From NCBI GenBank assembly GCA_020850755.1, contig JADZEB010000027.1, forward strand, positions 1 through 64,000: a stretch of 64,000 bases of DNA. Reading direction: 5' to 3'. Position 1 is the first letter of the stretch. Each line of letters begins with the position of its first letter. Under the pieces are notes generated by a model. That model made no database searches. It was not told the origin of the DNA and saw only the letters and a program-made list of their open reading frames with translations. The position numbers and the translations under genes were made by a program. Positions 27,250 to 35,970 of the stretch are shown here, piece by piece. This stretch comes from Alphaproteobacteria bacterium. GTDB taxonomy: Bacteria; Pseudomonadota; Alphaproteobacteria; Acetobacterales; Acetobacteraceae.

Positions 27250-27283
27250 TTGCCATATACACGACATAAAGATATTGTTATGT
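27250..27283 (+). promoter_or_regulatory. Promoter with palindromic ArsR-family (SahR-like) operator
   Basis: A -35 box TTGCCA (27250-27255) is followed after 17 nt by a -10-like TATTGT (27273-27278). Over the -10 lies the near-perfect palindrome ACATAAAGATATTGTTATGT (27264-27283; 8 of 10 base pairs match). Operators of the form ATAAAGATATCTTTAT are known to me for SahR-type regulators of methionine genes, so autorepression of the ArsR-methyltransferase/metH operon by promoter occlusion is likely. This is the most AT-rich spot in the region. Confidence 0.6.
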
Positions 27284-27413
27284 GCGTTTGGGGTCAGGAA
27301 AACCCGATGCCCGGACAAATCCTGCCGGACTCGCGGTCTTGGCCAGGACCCCGCCGGGCCGAGGCCGGCCCCGCACCCCGTAAGCCGACGCCACCCCAAG
27401 GGCCCTGCCGCCG

Positions 27414-28430
27414 ATGCGCCTGCTTCTCTCCGCCCTGCGCGCCGCCGCCGAGCCGACCCGCCTGCGCCTGATCGCGCTGTGCGGCCGGGGCGATTACTGC
27501 GTCTCGGATCTGGTTGAAATTCTTGGACAATCCCAACCACGCCTGTCGCGCCACCTGAAGCTCCTGTGCGATGCCGCTGTGCTTGAACGCTTCCGCGAGG
27601 GGCCGAACGTCTATTTCCGCCTCGCCGCCACTGGCGCGGGCGCCGGGCTGGCCCGCTTCCTGATGGACGCACTGCCCGAAGCCGAGCGGGGTGAGACCGA
27701 GCAGACGCTGGCCGCCGACCGCCGCCGCGCCACCGCGCTCAGGGCCGAGCGGGCGCGCGCCGCCCTGGCCGACTCGAAGGCGCTCCAGGGCGGCTGGGAC
27801 GAGATGGCCGCGCTCGGCCTGCCCGCCCGCGCGGTCGAGGAGCACCTGCTCGCCCAGCTTCCCGCCACTGCGCAGGGCCGGTTGCTCGACATCGGCACCG
27901 GGGCGGGGCGGCTCCTGGAGGCGCTCGGGCCGCGCATGGCGCACGCGATCGGCGTCGATATCAGCCGCTCCATGCTGGCGATCGCCCGCGCCCGCCTGGC
28001 CGAGAAGGGGCTGGCCAACTGCTCCGTCCGTCAGGCCGACATGTACAACCTGCCCTTCCCCGAGGCCGCCTTCGACCTCGTCACGGTGCAGATGGTGCTG
28101 CACTACGCCGAGGACCCGCCGGCGGTGCTGGCCGAGGCCGCGCGCGTGCTGGCACCCGGCGGGCGGCTCGTGGTGATCGATCTCGCGCCGCATCTGCGCG
28201 GCGACCTGACCCGCAACCTCGCCCATCGCTGGGCCGGCTTCGAGGATGCAGAGATGGCGCGCTGGTTCGCCGCCATCGGCCTTGCCACCCCGGCAACGCC
28301 GCTCTGCCTGCCCGCCCCGGTCCAGGGCCTTGCCGTGATGGTGTGGGGCGCACGCCGCCCCGGGGCAGGCGCCGAAGCCGGCGCAAGCGAGGCCAGCGCC
28401 AACACCGACCGCGCCGCGATGGCCTTCTGA
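27414..28430 (+). CDS. ArsR-family regulator fused to SAM methyltransferase
   Basis: 338-residue fusion. Residues 1-90 form an ArsR winged helix (SALRAAAEPTRLRLIALCGR; SDLVEILGQSQPRLSRHLKLL). Residues ~145-300 form a class I methyltransferase (motif I LLDIGTGAGRLLEAL; GVDISRSML; FDLVTVQMVLHYAEDP; VLAPGGRLVVIDL). In alphaproteobacteria such fusions sit beside metF/metH and act as SAM- or SAH-responsive regulators; the methyltransferase part is thought to serve as ligand sensor, though catalysis is not excluded. Here it precedes metH by 124 nt and has a palindromic operator upstream. An Ala/Glu-rich tail ends the protein. Confidence 0.88.
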   Translation: MRLLLSALRAAAEPTRLRLIALCGRGDYCVSDLVEILGQSQPRLSRHLKLLCDAAVLERFREGPNVYFRLAATGAGAGLARFLMDALPEAERGETEQTLAADRRRATALRAERARAALADSKALQGGWDEMAALGLPARAVEEHLLAQLPATAQGRLLDIGTGAGRLLEALGPRMAHAIGVDISRSMLAIARARLAEKGLANCSVRQADMYNLPFPEAAFDLVTVQMVLHYAEDPPAVLAEAARVLAPGGRLVVIDLAPHLRGDLTRNLAHRWAGFEDAEMARWFAAIGLATPATPLCLPAPVQGLAVMVWGARRPGAGAEAGASEASANTDRAAMAF

Positions 28431-28438
28431 CCCGACCA

Positions 28439-28492
28439 CTGCCGCCACGCCCCTGCCGCCACGCCCCTGCCGCCACGCCTCTGCCGACACGC
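28439..28492. repeat. 14-bp tandem repeat before metH
   Basis: Three consecutive copies of CTGCCGCCACGCCC (28439-28480, the last with one change) plus a decayed fourth, in the short spacer between the regulator and metH. No spacer sequences, so not CRISPR. Slippage-prone; may change leader length of metH. Confidence 0.8.
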
Positions 28493-28554
28493 TCCGCCTT
28501 CCGTTCCAACCCGACCCGTTCCGTAACGGTCCGCCGCAACAAGGGACCCCGCCC

Positions 28555-31500
28555 GTGACCAAGCCCCATCTCCTCGATCTCCTGCGCGACCGCGTGCTGC
28601 TCTGCGATGGCGGCATGGGCAGCCGCGTCCAAGCCACGCCGCTCGACGTGGAGAAGGACTATTGGGGCAAGGAGAACTGCACCGAGGTGCTGACGCTCTC
28701 GCGCCCGGACCTGATCCGCTCCATCCATGCCGGCTATGTCGAGGCCGGCGCCGACATGGTGGAAACCAACACCTTCGGCGGCTCGCCGATCACGCTGGGC
28801 GAGTTCGAGCTGGCCGATCGAGCCTTCGAGATCAACCAGCGCTCGGCCGAGCTGGCGCACGAGGCGATCGCGCAGTTCGCCGATGGCCGGCCGCGCTATG
28901 TGCTGGGCGCGATCGGGCCGGGCACCAAGCTGCCGAGCCTCGGGCAGATCGACTATGACACGCTGGAGCGGGCACTGGCCGAGCAGGCACGCGGCCTGGT
29001 GGCCGGCAATGTCGATGCCTTCCTGATCGAGACCTGCCAGGACACCTTGCAGATCAAGGCCGCCGTCAATGCCGCCAAGATCGCGCGCGCGGCGGCCAGC
29101 CGCACCGACATCCCGATTTTCGTGCAGGTGACGGTGGAGACCACCGGCACGCTGCTGGTCGGCCCCGACATCGCCGCCGCGGCCGCCGTGATCGGCGCGC
29201 TTGATGTCCCGCTCATCGGGCTCAATTGCGCCACCGGCCCGCAGGAGATGGCCGAGCATGTGCGCTGGCTTTCCCAGAACTGGTCCGGCCTTGTCTCCGT
29301 GCTGCCCAATGCCGGCCTGCCCGAGCTGGTCGATGGCGCGACGCACTACCCGCTCACCGCCGCCGACATGGCGACCTGGGTCGAGCGCTTCGTGGCCGAG
29401 GACGGCGTCAACCTGATCGGCGGCTGCTGCGGCACCAACAACACGCATATCCAGGCGCTCGACGCGATGCTGAAGAAGCGCGCCGGCGGCCTGGTGCGCC
29501 CGGCGCCGGCGCGGCGCACGGCGGTGTGGGTGCCCTCGGTCGCCTCGCTCTATGGCGCGACCGCGCTGCGCCAGGAGAACGCCTATTTCTCGATCGGCGA
29601 GCGCTGCAACGCCAACGGCTCGAAGAAGTGGCGCGAATTGCAGGAAAGCCACGACTGGGACGGCTGCGTGGCGATGGCGCGCGAGCAGGTGCAGGAAGGC
29701 TCGAACGCGCTCGATGTCTGCACCGCCTTCGTCGGCCGCGACGAGATGGCCGAGATGAACGAGGTGGTGCGCCGCTTCGTGGGCTCGGTCAACTCGCCGC
29801 TGGTGATCGACAGCACCGAAACGCCGGTGATCGAGGCGGCGCTGAAGCTCTATGGCGGCAAGGCGATCATCAACTCGATCAACTTCGAGGATGGCGAGCA
29901 TGCCGCGACCGAGCGGATGCAGCTTGCCCGCAAGTTCGGCGCCGCCGTGATCGCGCTGACGATCGACGAGGAGGGCATGGCCAAGACGCCCGAGCGCAAG
30001 CTGGAAGTGGCGCGCCGGCTGGTCGATTTCGCCTGCACCCGCCACGGGCTGGCGCAGTCGGACCTGATGATCGACCCGCTCACCTTCACCATCGCCACCG
30101 GCAACGAGGATGACCGCAAGCTCGGGCAGTGGACGCTCGACGGCATCCGCATGATCCGCGCGGAATTCCCCGACATCCAGATCATCCTCGGCCTGTCGAA
30201 CATCTCCTTCGGCCTCAACCCGGCGGCGCGGCATGTGCTGAACAGTGTCTTCCTCGACCATGCGGTGAAGGCCGGCATGACCGGGGCGATCGTGCACGTT
30301 TCGAAGATCAAGCCGCTGCACCAGATCCCCGAGGCGGAGGTGAAGGTGGCCGAGGACCTGATCTTCGACCGCCGCGCCGAGGGCTACGACCCCTTGCAGC
30401 GCATGCTGGAGATCTTCGCCGAGCGCAAGGCCAAGGACAGCGGCGCGCGCAAGCGCGCGGCCACCGTCGAGGGGCGGCTCAAGGACCGCATCATCGATGG
30501 CGACCGCAAGGGGCTCGAAGCCGATCTCGACGAGGCGCTGCAAAGCCACAAGCCGCTCGACATCATCAACACCATCCTGCTCGACGGCATGAAGGTGGTG
30601 GGCGAGCTGTTCGGCGCGGGCAAGATGCAGCTTCCCTTCGTCCTGCAATCGGCCGAGACGATGAAGGCGGCGGTGGCCTTCCTCGAACCCTTCATGGAGC
30701 GCGTCAGCGGCCAGGAGAAGGGCACGATCGTGCTCGCGACCGTGAAGGGCGATGTGCACGATATCGGCAAGAACCTGGTCGACATCATCCTCACCAACAA
30801 CGGCTACAAGGTGATCAATCTCGGCATCAAGGTGCCGCTTGCCGACATGCTCAAGGCAGCGAACGAGAACCGCGCCCACGCCATCGGCATGTCGGGCCTG
30901 CTGGTGAAGAGCACCGTCGTGATGCGCGAGAACCTGGCCGAGATGGGCCGCCTCGGCCTCGACATCCCGGTGCTGCTGGGCGGGGCGGCGCTGACGCGCA
31001 ACTATGTCGAGGAGGATTGCGTCGCCTCCTATGCCCCGGGGCGCGTCGCCTATGCGCGCGATGCCTTCGACGGGCTGCATCTGATGGACCGCGTGACGGG
31101 CAACGGCTTCGACGACTACCTCGCCGCCGTGCAGGCGAAGCGTCGCGGCCGGCCCACCAACACGCGGCGCAAGCTGGGCCAGGCGGCCGAGGCGGCGACC
31201 GCCCCGGTCGATCGCGCCTATGCCCAGGCGCGGCGGCGGCGCATCGGCGCGGGCGTGCCCGTGCCGGCTCCGCCCTTCTGGGGCCCGCGCCTGGTCGAGG
31301 CCGAGCCCAAGGCGGTGGTGCCCTACATCAACGAGCGCTCGCTCTATCAATTCCAGTGGGGCTTCCGCAAGCAGGGCCGCCGGCTGGAGGATTTCATGGG
31401 CTGGGCCCGCCAGGAGCTGCGCCCGGTGCTCAAGCGCATGCTGGCGCTCTGCGAGGAGCAGGAGATCCTCAAGCCGCAGGCGCTCTACGGCTACTGGAAG

Positions 31501-32049
31501 GCCGCCGGCGAGGGCAACGACCTGATCCTGTTCGAGCAGGACGGCACGACCGAGATCACGCGCTTCACCCTGCCGCGCCAGGCCAAGGAGGATGGCGAGT
31601 GCCTGGCCGATTTCGTCCGCGACGTCGATGATGGCGAACGCGACGTGATCGGCCTTCAGGTCGTCACCGTCGGGCAGAAGGCTTCCGAGGTCGCGCGCGA
31701 CTGGTTCGCCCAGAACCGCTACCAGGACTATCTCTACCTGCACGGCCTGTCGGTGGAGATGGCCGAGGCGCTGGCCGAGTATGTCCACAAGCGTATCCGC
31801 GCCGAGCTGGGCTTCGGTGCCGAGGATGACCGCGACATCGAGAAGATGCTCCAGCAGGGCTATCGCGGCAGCCGCTACAGCTTCGGCTACCCCGCCTGTC
31901 CGAAGCTTGAGGACCAGGGTCCGATCCTGAAGATGCTCGGCGCCGAGCGCATCGGCATCTCGCTTTCCGAGGAGTTCCAGCTCCATCCGGAGCAGAGCAC
32001 TTCGGCCCGTGTGTTCCTCAATCCGCGCGCCAAGTATTTCTCGGTCTGA
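28555..32049 (+). CDS. metH: Cobalamin-dependent methionine synthase MetH
   Basis: 1164-residue enzyme transferring methyl from methyl-tetrahydrofolate to homocysteine through methylcobalamin. All four modules are present. The homocysteine domain (1-~320) has zinc Cys in GLNCATGP and GGCCGT. The pterin domain (~340-620) has FSIGERCNANGSKKW. The B12 domain (~650-890) has VKGDVHDIGKN, whose His (~733) is the lower cobalt ligand. The activation domain (~930-1164) has RGSRYSFGYPACP. The start is a GTG with AAGGGA upstream. Slightly shorter than E. coli MetH (1227). Needs B12, which the nearby btuB/tonB/adenosyltransferase genes handle. Confidence 0.97.
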   Translation: MTKPHLLDLLRDRVLLCDGGMGSRVQATPLDVEKDYWGKENCTEVLTLSRPDLIRSIHAGYVEAGADMVETNTFGGSPITLGEFELADRAFEINQRSAELAHEAIAQFADGRPRYVLGAIGPGTKLPSLGQIDYDTLERALAEQARGLVAGNVDAFLIETCQDTLQIKAAVNAAKIARAAASRTDIPIFVQVTVETTGTLLVGPDIAAAAAVIGALDVPLIGLNCATGPQEMAEHVRWLSQNWSGLVSVLPNAGLPELVDGATHYPLTAADMATWVERFVAEDGVNLIGGCCGTNNTHIQALDAMLKKRAGGLVRPAPARRTAVWVPSVASLYGATALRQENAYFSIGERCNANGSKKWRELQESHDWDGCVAMAREQVQEGSNALDVCTAFVGRDEMAEMNEVVRRFVGSVNSPLVIDSTETPVIEAALKLYGGKAIINSINFEDGEHAATERMQLARKFGAAVIALTIDEEGMAKTPERKLEVARRLVDFACTRHGLAQSDLMIDPLTFTIATGNEDDRKLGQWTLDGIRMIRAEFPDIQIILGLSNISFGLNPAARHVLNSVFLDHAVKAGMTGAIVHVSKIKPLHQIPEAEVKVAEDLIFDRRAEGYDPLQRMLEIFAERKAKDSGARKRAATVEGRLKDRIIDGDRKGLEADLDEALQSHKPLDIINTILLDGMKVVGELFGAGKMQLPFVLQSAETMKAAVAFLEPFMERVSGQEKGTIVLATVKGDVHDIGKNLVDIILTNNGYKVINLGIKVPLADMLKAANENRAHAIGMSGLLVKSTVVMRENLAEMGRLGLDIPVLLGGAALTRNYVEEDCVASYAPGRVAYARDAFDGLHLMDRVTGNGFDDYLAAVQAKRRGRPTNTRRKLGQAAEAATAPVDRAYAQARRRRIGAGVPVPAPPFWGPRLVEAEPKAVVPYINERSLYQFQWGFRKQGRRLEDFMGWARQELRPVLKRMLALCEEQEILKPQALYGYWKAAGEGNDLILFEQDGTTEITRFTLPRQAKEDGECLADFVRDVDDGERDVIGLQVVTVGQKASEVARDWFAQNRYQDYLYLHGLSVEMAEALAEYVHKRIRAELGFGAEDDRDIEKMLQQGYRGSRYSFGYPACPKLEDQGPILKMLGAERIGISLSEEFQLHPEQSTSARVFLNPRAKYFSV

Positions 32050-32202
32050 GCGGGGCGCGGCCGGGGTCGAGCTCTTTCCGGGCCGGCGCGGCAGCGGGGC
32101 GGGCACGCAAGGGCCGAGGGGCGGGCTGTCGGCGGCCGCGGTGGCGTGCCCCGCGCCGCGGTTGCATCGCCCGCCCGGCCCCAGGAGAATGCGCCCGGTT
32201 CG

Positions 32203-33315
32203 ATGACACGCCCCCGTTTCCCCTTCGCGGCCGATCTCGCCCCCGCCGGCGCGGCCGCGCTTGCCCCGGCGTCCGCGCCGCTCGGCATCGCGCCGAGCCG
32301 GGCGGCGGCAGGCGGTGGGCAGGCGCTTGGCGGTCACGGTGCGGGCGCGGCGCTTTCCCTTCTCGTGCATGCGGCGATGGCGGCGGCCCTGCTCAGCGCC
32401 GGGCTCGGCCGCATCCTGCCGGAGCCGGTCGAGCGCGAGGGGGTCGAGATCATCTGGACCGAATCGCAAGGAAGTTCCGGGGCCGAGGCGCAACGCGCGG
32501 CGCAGGAGCCCGCGCCCGAGGCGCCGCCCGCACCCACCGCCCCGCGCGAGATGGCGGCGGCGCCGGCCATGCCGGAGCCGCCCGCCGCGTTCCTGGCCGC
32601 GCCGTCCGCGCCGGCACCGGTCGAGGCACCGCCCGGCGAGACGATGGCACAGGCTACCCCGGTCCCCTCGCCGCCATTCGCACCGCTGCCGCTCCCGCCT
32701 TCGCCCATCGCCAGCGCGCCCGCGCCGGCCGAACAGGCCATGCTGCCCACCCTGCCCGCGCCCGAGGCCCCGCTCGCCCTCCTGCCGCCGCCGATGGCGG
32801 CGCCCGAAGCGCCCGCGATGCCGCCCGAACCGGCGCTTGATGCCGCGCTGCCGGAGGCCCCGCCCCAGCCCCCGCCGCAACGGGTCCAGCCGCCGGCGCG
32901 GCGCCCGGCGCCGCCACAGCACCAGGCGGCGCCTGCGCCGCGGCCGGCGCAGCAACCCGCCGAGCCCGCGGATCTCGGCGTGCGGCTTCCCTACTTCTTC
33001 GCCGGCCGCACCGACCCGCGCCCGCCCCCGGCGGGAGAGGGCCAGCAGGCGCGCTGCCAGGCTTTCGTGCCGGAATCCGCCTATCCGGCCTCGGCGCGGG
33101 TGGCGGGCCAGGCCGGGCGCGTCGGGCTGCGCCTGCGTATCGCCAATGACGGCGCGGTGCTGGATGTGGCGGTCGAGCAGAGTTCCGGCCACCCGGCGCT
33201 TGATCTCGCCGCGCGGCGGGCGGCGCAGCGCTGGACCTGCCAGCCGGCGCGCCGCGGCGGGCGGGCGGTGGAAGCCACCTTGCGCATCGGCGTCAACTTC
33301 GCGTTCCGCGACTGA
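32203..33315 (+). CDS. tonB: TonB-family energy transducer
   Basis: 370-residue TonB-like protein that couples inner-membrane proton force to outer-membrane receptors. It has a membrane anchor at residues ~47-67 (GAALSLLVHAAMAAALLSAGL), a very long Pro/Ala-rich periplasmic spacer (~75-260), and a C-terminal TonB domain (~285-368): YPASARVAGQAGRVGLRLRI, GAVLDVAVEQSSGHPALD, AAQRWTCQPARR. The ATG at 32203 is preferred, though the AGGAG is 15 nt away; an in-frame ATG at 32146 is possible. No exbB/exbD lies adjacent. It is followed by the B12 adenosyltransferase and probably serves the BtuB-like receptor at 35971-37992. Confidence 0.85.
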   Translation: MTRPRFPFAADLAPAGAAALAPASAPLGIAPSRAAAGGGQALGGHGAGAALSLLVHAAMAAALLSAGLGRILPEPVEREGVEIIWTESQGSSGAEAQRAAQEPAPEAPPAPTAPREMAAAPAMPEPPAAFLAAPSAPAPVEAPPGETMAQATPVPSPPFAPLPLPPSPIASAPAPAEQAMLPTLPAPEAPLALLPPPMAAPEAPAMPPEPALDAALPEAPPQPPPQRVQPPARRPAPPQHQAAPAPRPAQQPAEPADLGVRLPYFFAGRTDPRPPPAGEGQQARCQAFVPESAYPASARVAGQAGRVGLRLRIANDGAVLDVAVEQSSGHPALDLAARRAAQRWTCQPARRGGRAVEATLRIGVNFAFRD

Positions 33316-33338
33316 ACAGGGCCAGCAGGAGCAGCATC

Positions 33339-33962
33339 ATGGTTCGTCTCGATCGCATCATCACCCGTGGCGGCGATGGCGGGGAAACCTCGCTCGGCGA
33401 TGGGCGGCGCGTGCGCAAGGATGATGCCCGCATCGACGCCTATGGCACGGTGGACGAGGCCAACGCCGTGCTCGGCTTGTTGCGCCGGGTGACCGCGAAC
33501 GGCCCGCCCGGCAGCGACCTTGCCGCGGCGGACGCCATGCTGGCGCGCATCCAGAACGACCTGTTCGATCTCGGCGCCGATCTCTGCGTGCCGCAGGCGA
33601 AGGGCGAGACCGGGGGCGGGGCGGCGCGCGGCCGCTTGCGCGTGCAGGCAGAGCAGGTGGCGCGGCTGGAGGCGGAAACCGCGATGATGAACGAGACGCT
33701 GCCGCCCTTGAGAAGCTTCGTCCTGCCCGGCGGCAGCGCCGCCTCGGCCTGGGCGCATCTGGCGCGCACCACGGTGCGGCGGGCGGAACGGGCGGCGGTG
33801 ACGCTCGCCACCGCCGAGGCCGAGGGTGCCGCGCCGCTCAACCCCGAGATCCTGCGCTACCTCAACCGCCTGTCGGACCATCTGTTCGTGCTCGGCCGCT
33901 GGCTGAACGGGCGCGGGGCGCAGGACGTGGCCTGGGTGCCGGGGGCGACGCGCGGGTCATGA
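33339..33962 (+). CDS. PduO-type cob(I)alamin adenosyltransferase
   Basis: 207-residue ATP:cob(I)alamin adenosyltransferase, forming adenosylcobalamin. Conserved N-terminal ATP motif (TRGGDGGETSLGDGRRVRKDD), DAYGTVDEANAVLG, and the C-terminal four-helix segment with FVLPGGSAASAWAHLARTTVRRAER and LNRLSDHLFVLGRWLN. Full length for the family (~190-210). Lies 23 nt after the TonB gene, so likely co-transcribed with it. The enzyme needs Co(I), hence a reductase; see the flavoprotein next door. Confidence 0.94.
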   Translation: MVRLDRIITRGGDGGETSLGDGRRVRKDDARIDAYGTVDEANAVLGLLRRVTANGPPGSDLAAADAMLARIQNDLFDLGADLCVPQAKGETGGGAARGRLRVQAEQVARLEAETAMMNETLPPLRSFVLPGGSAASAWAHLARTTVRRAERAAVTLATAEAEGAAPLNPEILRYLNRLSDHLFVLGRWLNGRGAQDVAWVPGATRGS

Positions 33963-34009
33963 TCCCGACCAAGACAGCACGCGAGCGCTGAGGGCATGAT
34001 GCCCGCGCC

Positions 34010-35416
34010 ATGACCACGCCGCCCACCGCGCCCCCTGCCGGCCCCATCCTGCCGCGCGCCCGCGCGCTCCCGCCCGCGGCCCTGTTCGCGCTGGTGCTGG
34101 CGGTGGCGCTGGCCCCGCTCGGCCTCGTGCTCGCCGCCGCCGAGCCGCCCAACCGCTTCTGGCCCGAATTCGCCGTGGCGAGCGGCTTGGTGGCGCTTGC
34201 GCTCCTGCTCGCGCAGTTCCTTCTCTCCGGGCGGATCGAGGCCTTGTCGGGCCGGCTCGGCATCGACCGCACCATGCGCATCCATCGCGAGGCGGGGCGC
34301 TTCCTGGTGCTGCTCGCGCTGATCCACCCGCTCGCCTTCGTGGCGCCGACACTCGCAACCGATCCCCTGGGCGCGGCGGCGCGGCTTGCACGCATGGCAA
34401 CCAGCCCGGCGATGGCCTCGGGCGTGGCCGCATGGCTTGCCCTGCTGTTCGTCGCGCTGGTGGCGCTTTTCCGCCGCCGCCTCGGCCTGTCCTGGGAGAG
34501 CTGGCGCGCTATGCACGCGCTCGGCGCCGCCCTGGCGGCGATGCTCGGCACACATCACGCGCTCAGGCTCGGCGGCTATAGCGGCCAGTTGCCCGCGCTC
34601 GGCACCTTCTGGCTGGCGCTCATGGCGGTGGCGCTGGCCGCGCTCGGCTGGACCTGGCTGGTCAAGCCCGCCCTGATGCGCCGCGATGGCTGGCGGATGG
34701 AACATGCGCGCCGGCTGGCGCCGGGCTTCTGGGAAGTCACGCTCGCCCGCCCCGGCGCGCCCTTGCGCTTCGCCGCCGGGCAGTTCGCCTGGATCGCCTT
34801 CGGCCGGCGCGCGCCCTGGGCCGACAATCCCTTCTCGATCGCCTCGGCGCCCGAGAGGGAGCGCCAGGTCCCCGGCGAGGCGCGGCTTGCCTTCGTCATC
34901 CGCGAGGCCGGCGACATGACTTGCGCGATCGGCGATCTTGCCCCCGGCACGCCGGTGCAGGTCGATGCGCCGCACGGCGCCTTCACGCTCCAGGGGCGCG
35001 CGGGTGATGCCATCCTGCTGGTCGCGGGCGGGGCCGGCATCGCGCCGATCCTGTCGCTCCTGCGCGATCTCGATGCGCGCGGCGAGGCGCGCCCGATCCG
35101 CCTCGCCTATGGCGTGCGCCTGGCCGAGCGGCTGCTCTATCGCGAGGAGATGGCGGCAATCGCCGCGCGGCGCGATTTCCGCGCCATCCTGCGCGTCGAG
35201 GAGGATGCCCCGCCCGCGCTCGGCGCCTGGGCCGAGGCCGCACCCGGCCTGCTCGACCGCGCCACGCTTGCCGCCGCCCTGGCCGGGCTCGATCCGGCGC
35301 GCACGCTCGCCTTCGTCTGCGGGCCGACACCGATGATGCTCGCCCTTGCCGCGACGCTGGAGGAACTGGGCCTGCCCTGGCGCAACATCGTCTATGAGCG
35401 CTTCGACTATGACTGA
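34010..35416 (+). CDS. Ferric-reductase-like membrane flavoprotein
   Basis: 468-residue membrane oxidoreductase. The N-terminal half (residues ~20-215) has about six membrane helices of the ferric-reductase-like type, with paired histidines suited to heme b (HREAGRFLVLLALIHPLAF; MLGTHHALRLGG). The C-terminal half is a ferredoxin-NADP reductase-type module: FAD site with DNPFSIASAPER, NAD(P) site with ILLVAGGAGIAPILSLLRDL, and terminal CGPTPMMLALAATLEELG. It moves electrons from NAD(P)H through FAD and heme across the membrane. The acceptor is unknown; iron, copper or cobalamin are candidates given its position after the adenosyltransferase. A 41-residue membrane protein overlaps its 3' end. 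Confidence 0.86.
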   Translation: MTTPPTAPPAGPILPRARALPPAALFALVLAVALAPLGLVLAAAEPPNRFWPEFAVASGLVALALLLAQFLLSGRIEALSGRLGIDRTMRIHREAGRFLVLLALIHPLAFVAPTLATDPLGAAARLARMATSPAMASGVAAWLALLFVALVALFRRRLGLSWESWRAMHALGAALAAMLGTHHALRLGGYSGQLPALGTFWLALMAVALAALGWTWLVKPALMRRDGWRMEHARRLAPGFWEVTLARPGAPLRFAAGQFAWIAFGRRAPWADNPFSIASAPERERQVPGEARLAFVIREAGDMTCAIGDLAPGTPVQVDAPHGAFTLQGRAGDAILLVAGGAGIAPILSLLRDLDARGEARPIRLAYGVRLAERLLYREEMAAIAARRDFRAILRVEEDAPPALGAWAEAAPGLLDRATLAAALAGLDPARTLAFVCGPTPMMLALAATLEELGLPWRNIVYERFDYD

Positions 35417-35534
35417 GACGCCACGACCGGGCCCGCCCCTGCCCACCGCCGAGCGGCGGCAGGGCGCCTTCCTAGCCGCCTTCTTCGGCGCGATGCTGCT
35501 CGCCGCGATCCTGTTCGCGCTCAGGCCCGGCTGA
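35409..35534 (+). CDS. 41-residue single-pass membrane protein
   Basis: Small protein whose ATG lies 5 nt inside the reductase gene (ATGACTGA overlap), so translation is coupled. After a polar, Pro-rich start comes one membrane helix (GAFLAAFFGAMLLAAILFAL) and a short tail RPG. No known family recognised. Probably an accessory subunit of the upstream flavoprotein, judged from the overlap only. Confidence 0.65.
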   Translation: MTETPRPGPPLPTAERRQGAFLAAFFGAMLLAAILFALRPG

Positions 35535-35556
35535 GGGGCGCGTCAGCGCGCCGGAT

Positions 35557-35856
35557 TCAGCGCGCCGGCACGTGCCTCTCCTCGAGCCAGTCGATGATGG
35601 CGCGGCGCCTGGCCTCGTCCGGCGCGTAGTGGCGGGGCAGGAACCGCTCCAGTTCGGCGCGGCGTGCTTCGCTGGTCATCGACTGGTAACGCCGCATGAA
35701 GCGCGCGGGCGTGCGATGGCAGCTCGCGCACAGCTCCTGGTAGGCCGCCTCGCCAGCCGGCTGCGCACGCGCCGGGCCGGCCGATGCGGCCAGCGCGACC
35801 AGAGCACCGGCGCCAAGGCCGAGCATGGCGCGGAAAGCCGATCCTGTTCTGCTCAT
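35557..35856 (-). CDS. Small periplasmic c-type cytochrome
   Basis: 99-residue monoheme protein. Signal peptide ends at PARAQ (residues ~1-34, hydrophobic core AMLGLGAGALVALAASAG). Heme motif CASCH at residues ~47-51, with a candidate axial Met in the YQSMTSEARR stretch. The ATG at 35856 has GGGAGGAGATGG just upstream; a longer frame to 35940 lacks such a site. Convergent to the reductase and its small partner, with which it might exchange electrons in the periplasm; that link is inference. Confidence 0.85.
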   Translation of the reverse strand: MSRTGSAFRAMLGLGAGALVALAASAGPARAQPAGEAAYQELCASCHRTPARFMRRYQSMTSEARRAELERFLPRHYAPDEARRRAIIDWLEERHVPAR

Positions 35857-35970
35857 CCCATCTCCTCCCGGCAGGGTGCGATGTCCTTGCGCATGGTCGG
35901 GATAGCGCGGCGCGCGCGCCTTGATCCAGCGCAACCGCATGACAAGCGCGGCGCGGCGCGCCTGATCCGG

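Noticed and set aside
32146..32202. Upstream start of the TonB protein at 32146
   Set aside because: No ribosome site is seen and the added residues are a Pro/Ala stretch; 32203 is preferred though not certain.
28081..33192. A 1.7-kresidue open frame on the minus strand across metH and tonB
   Set aside because: It is the antisense frame of very GC-rich genes: His/Arg/Gly/Ala-rich with no domain, while the plus strand encodes unmistakable MetH, TonB and ArsR proteins.
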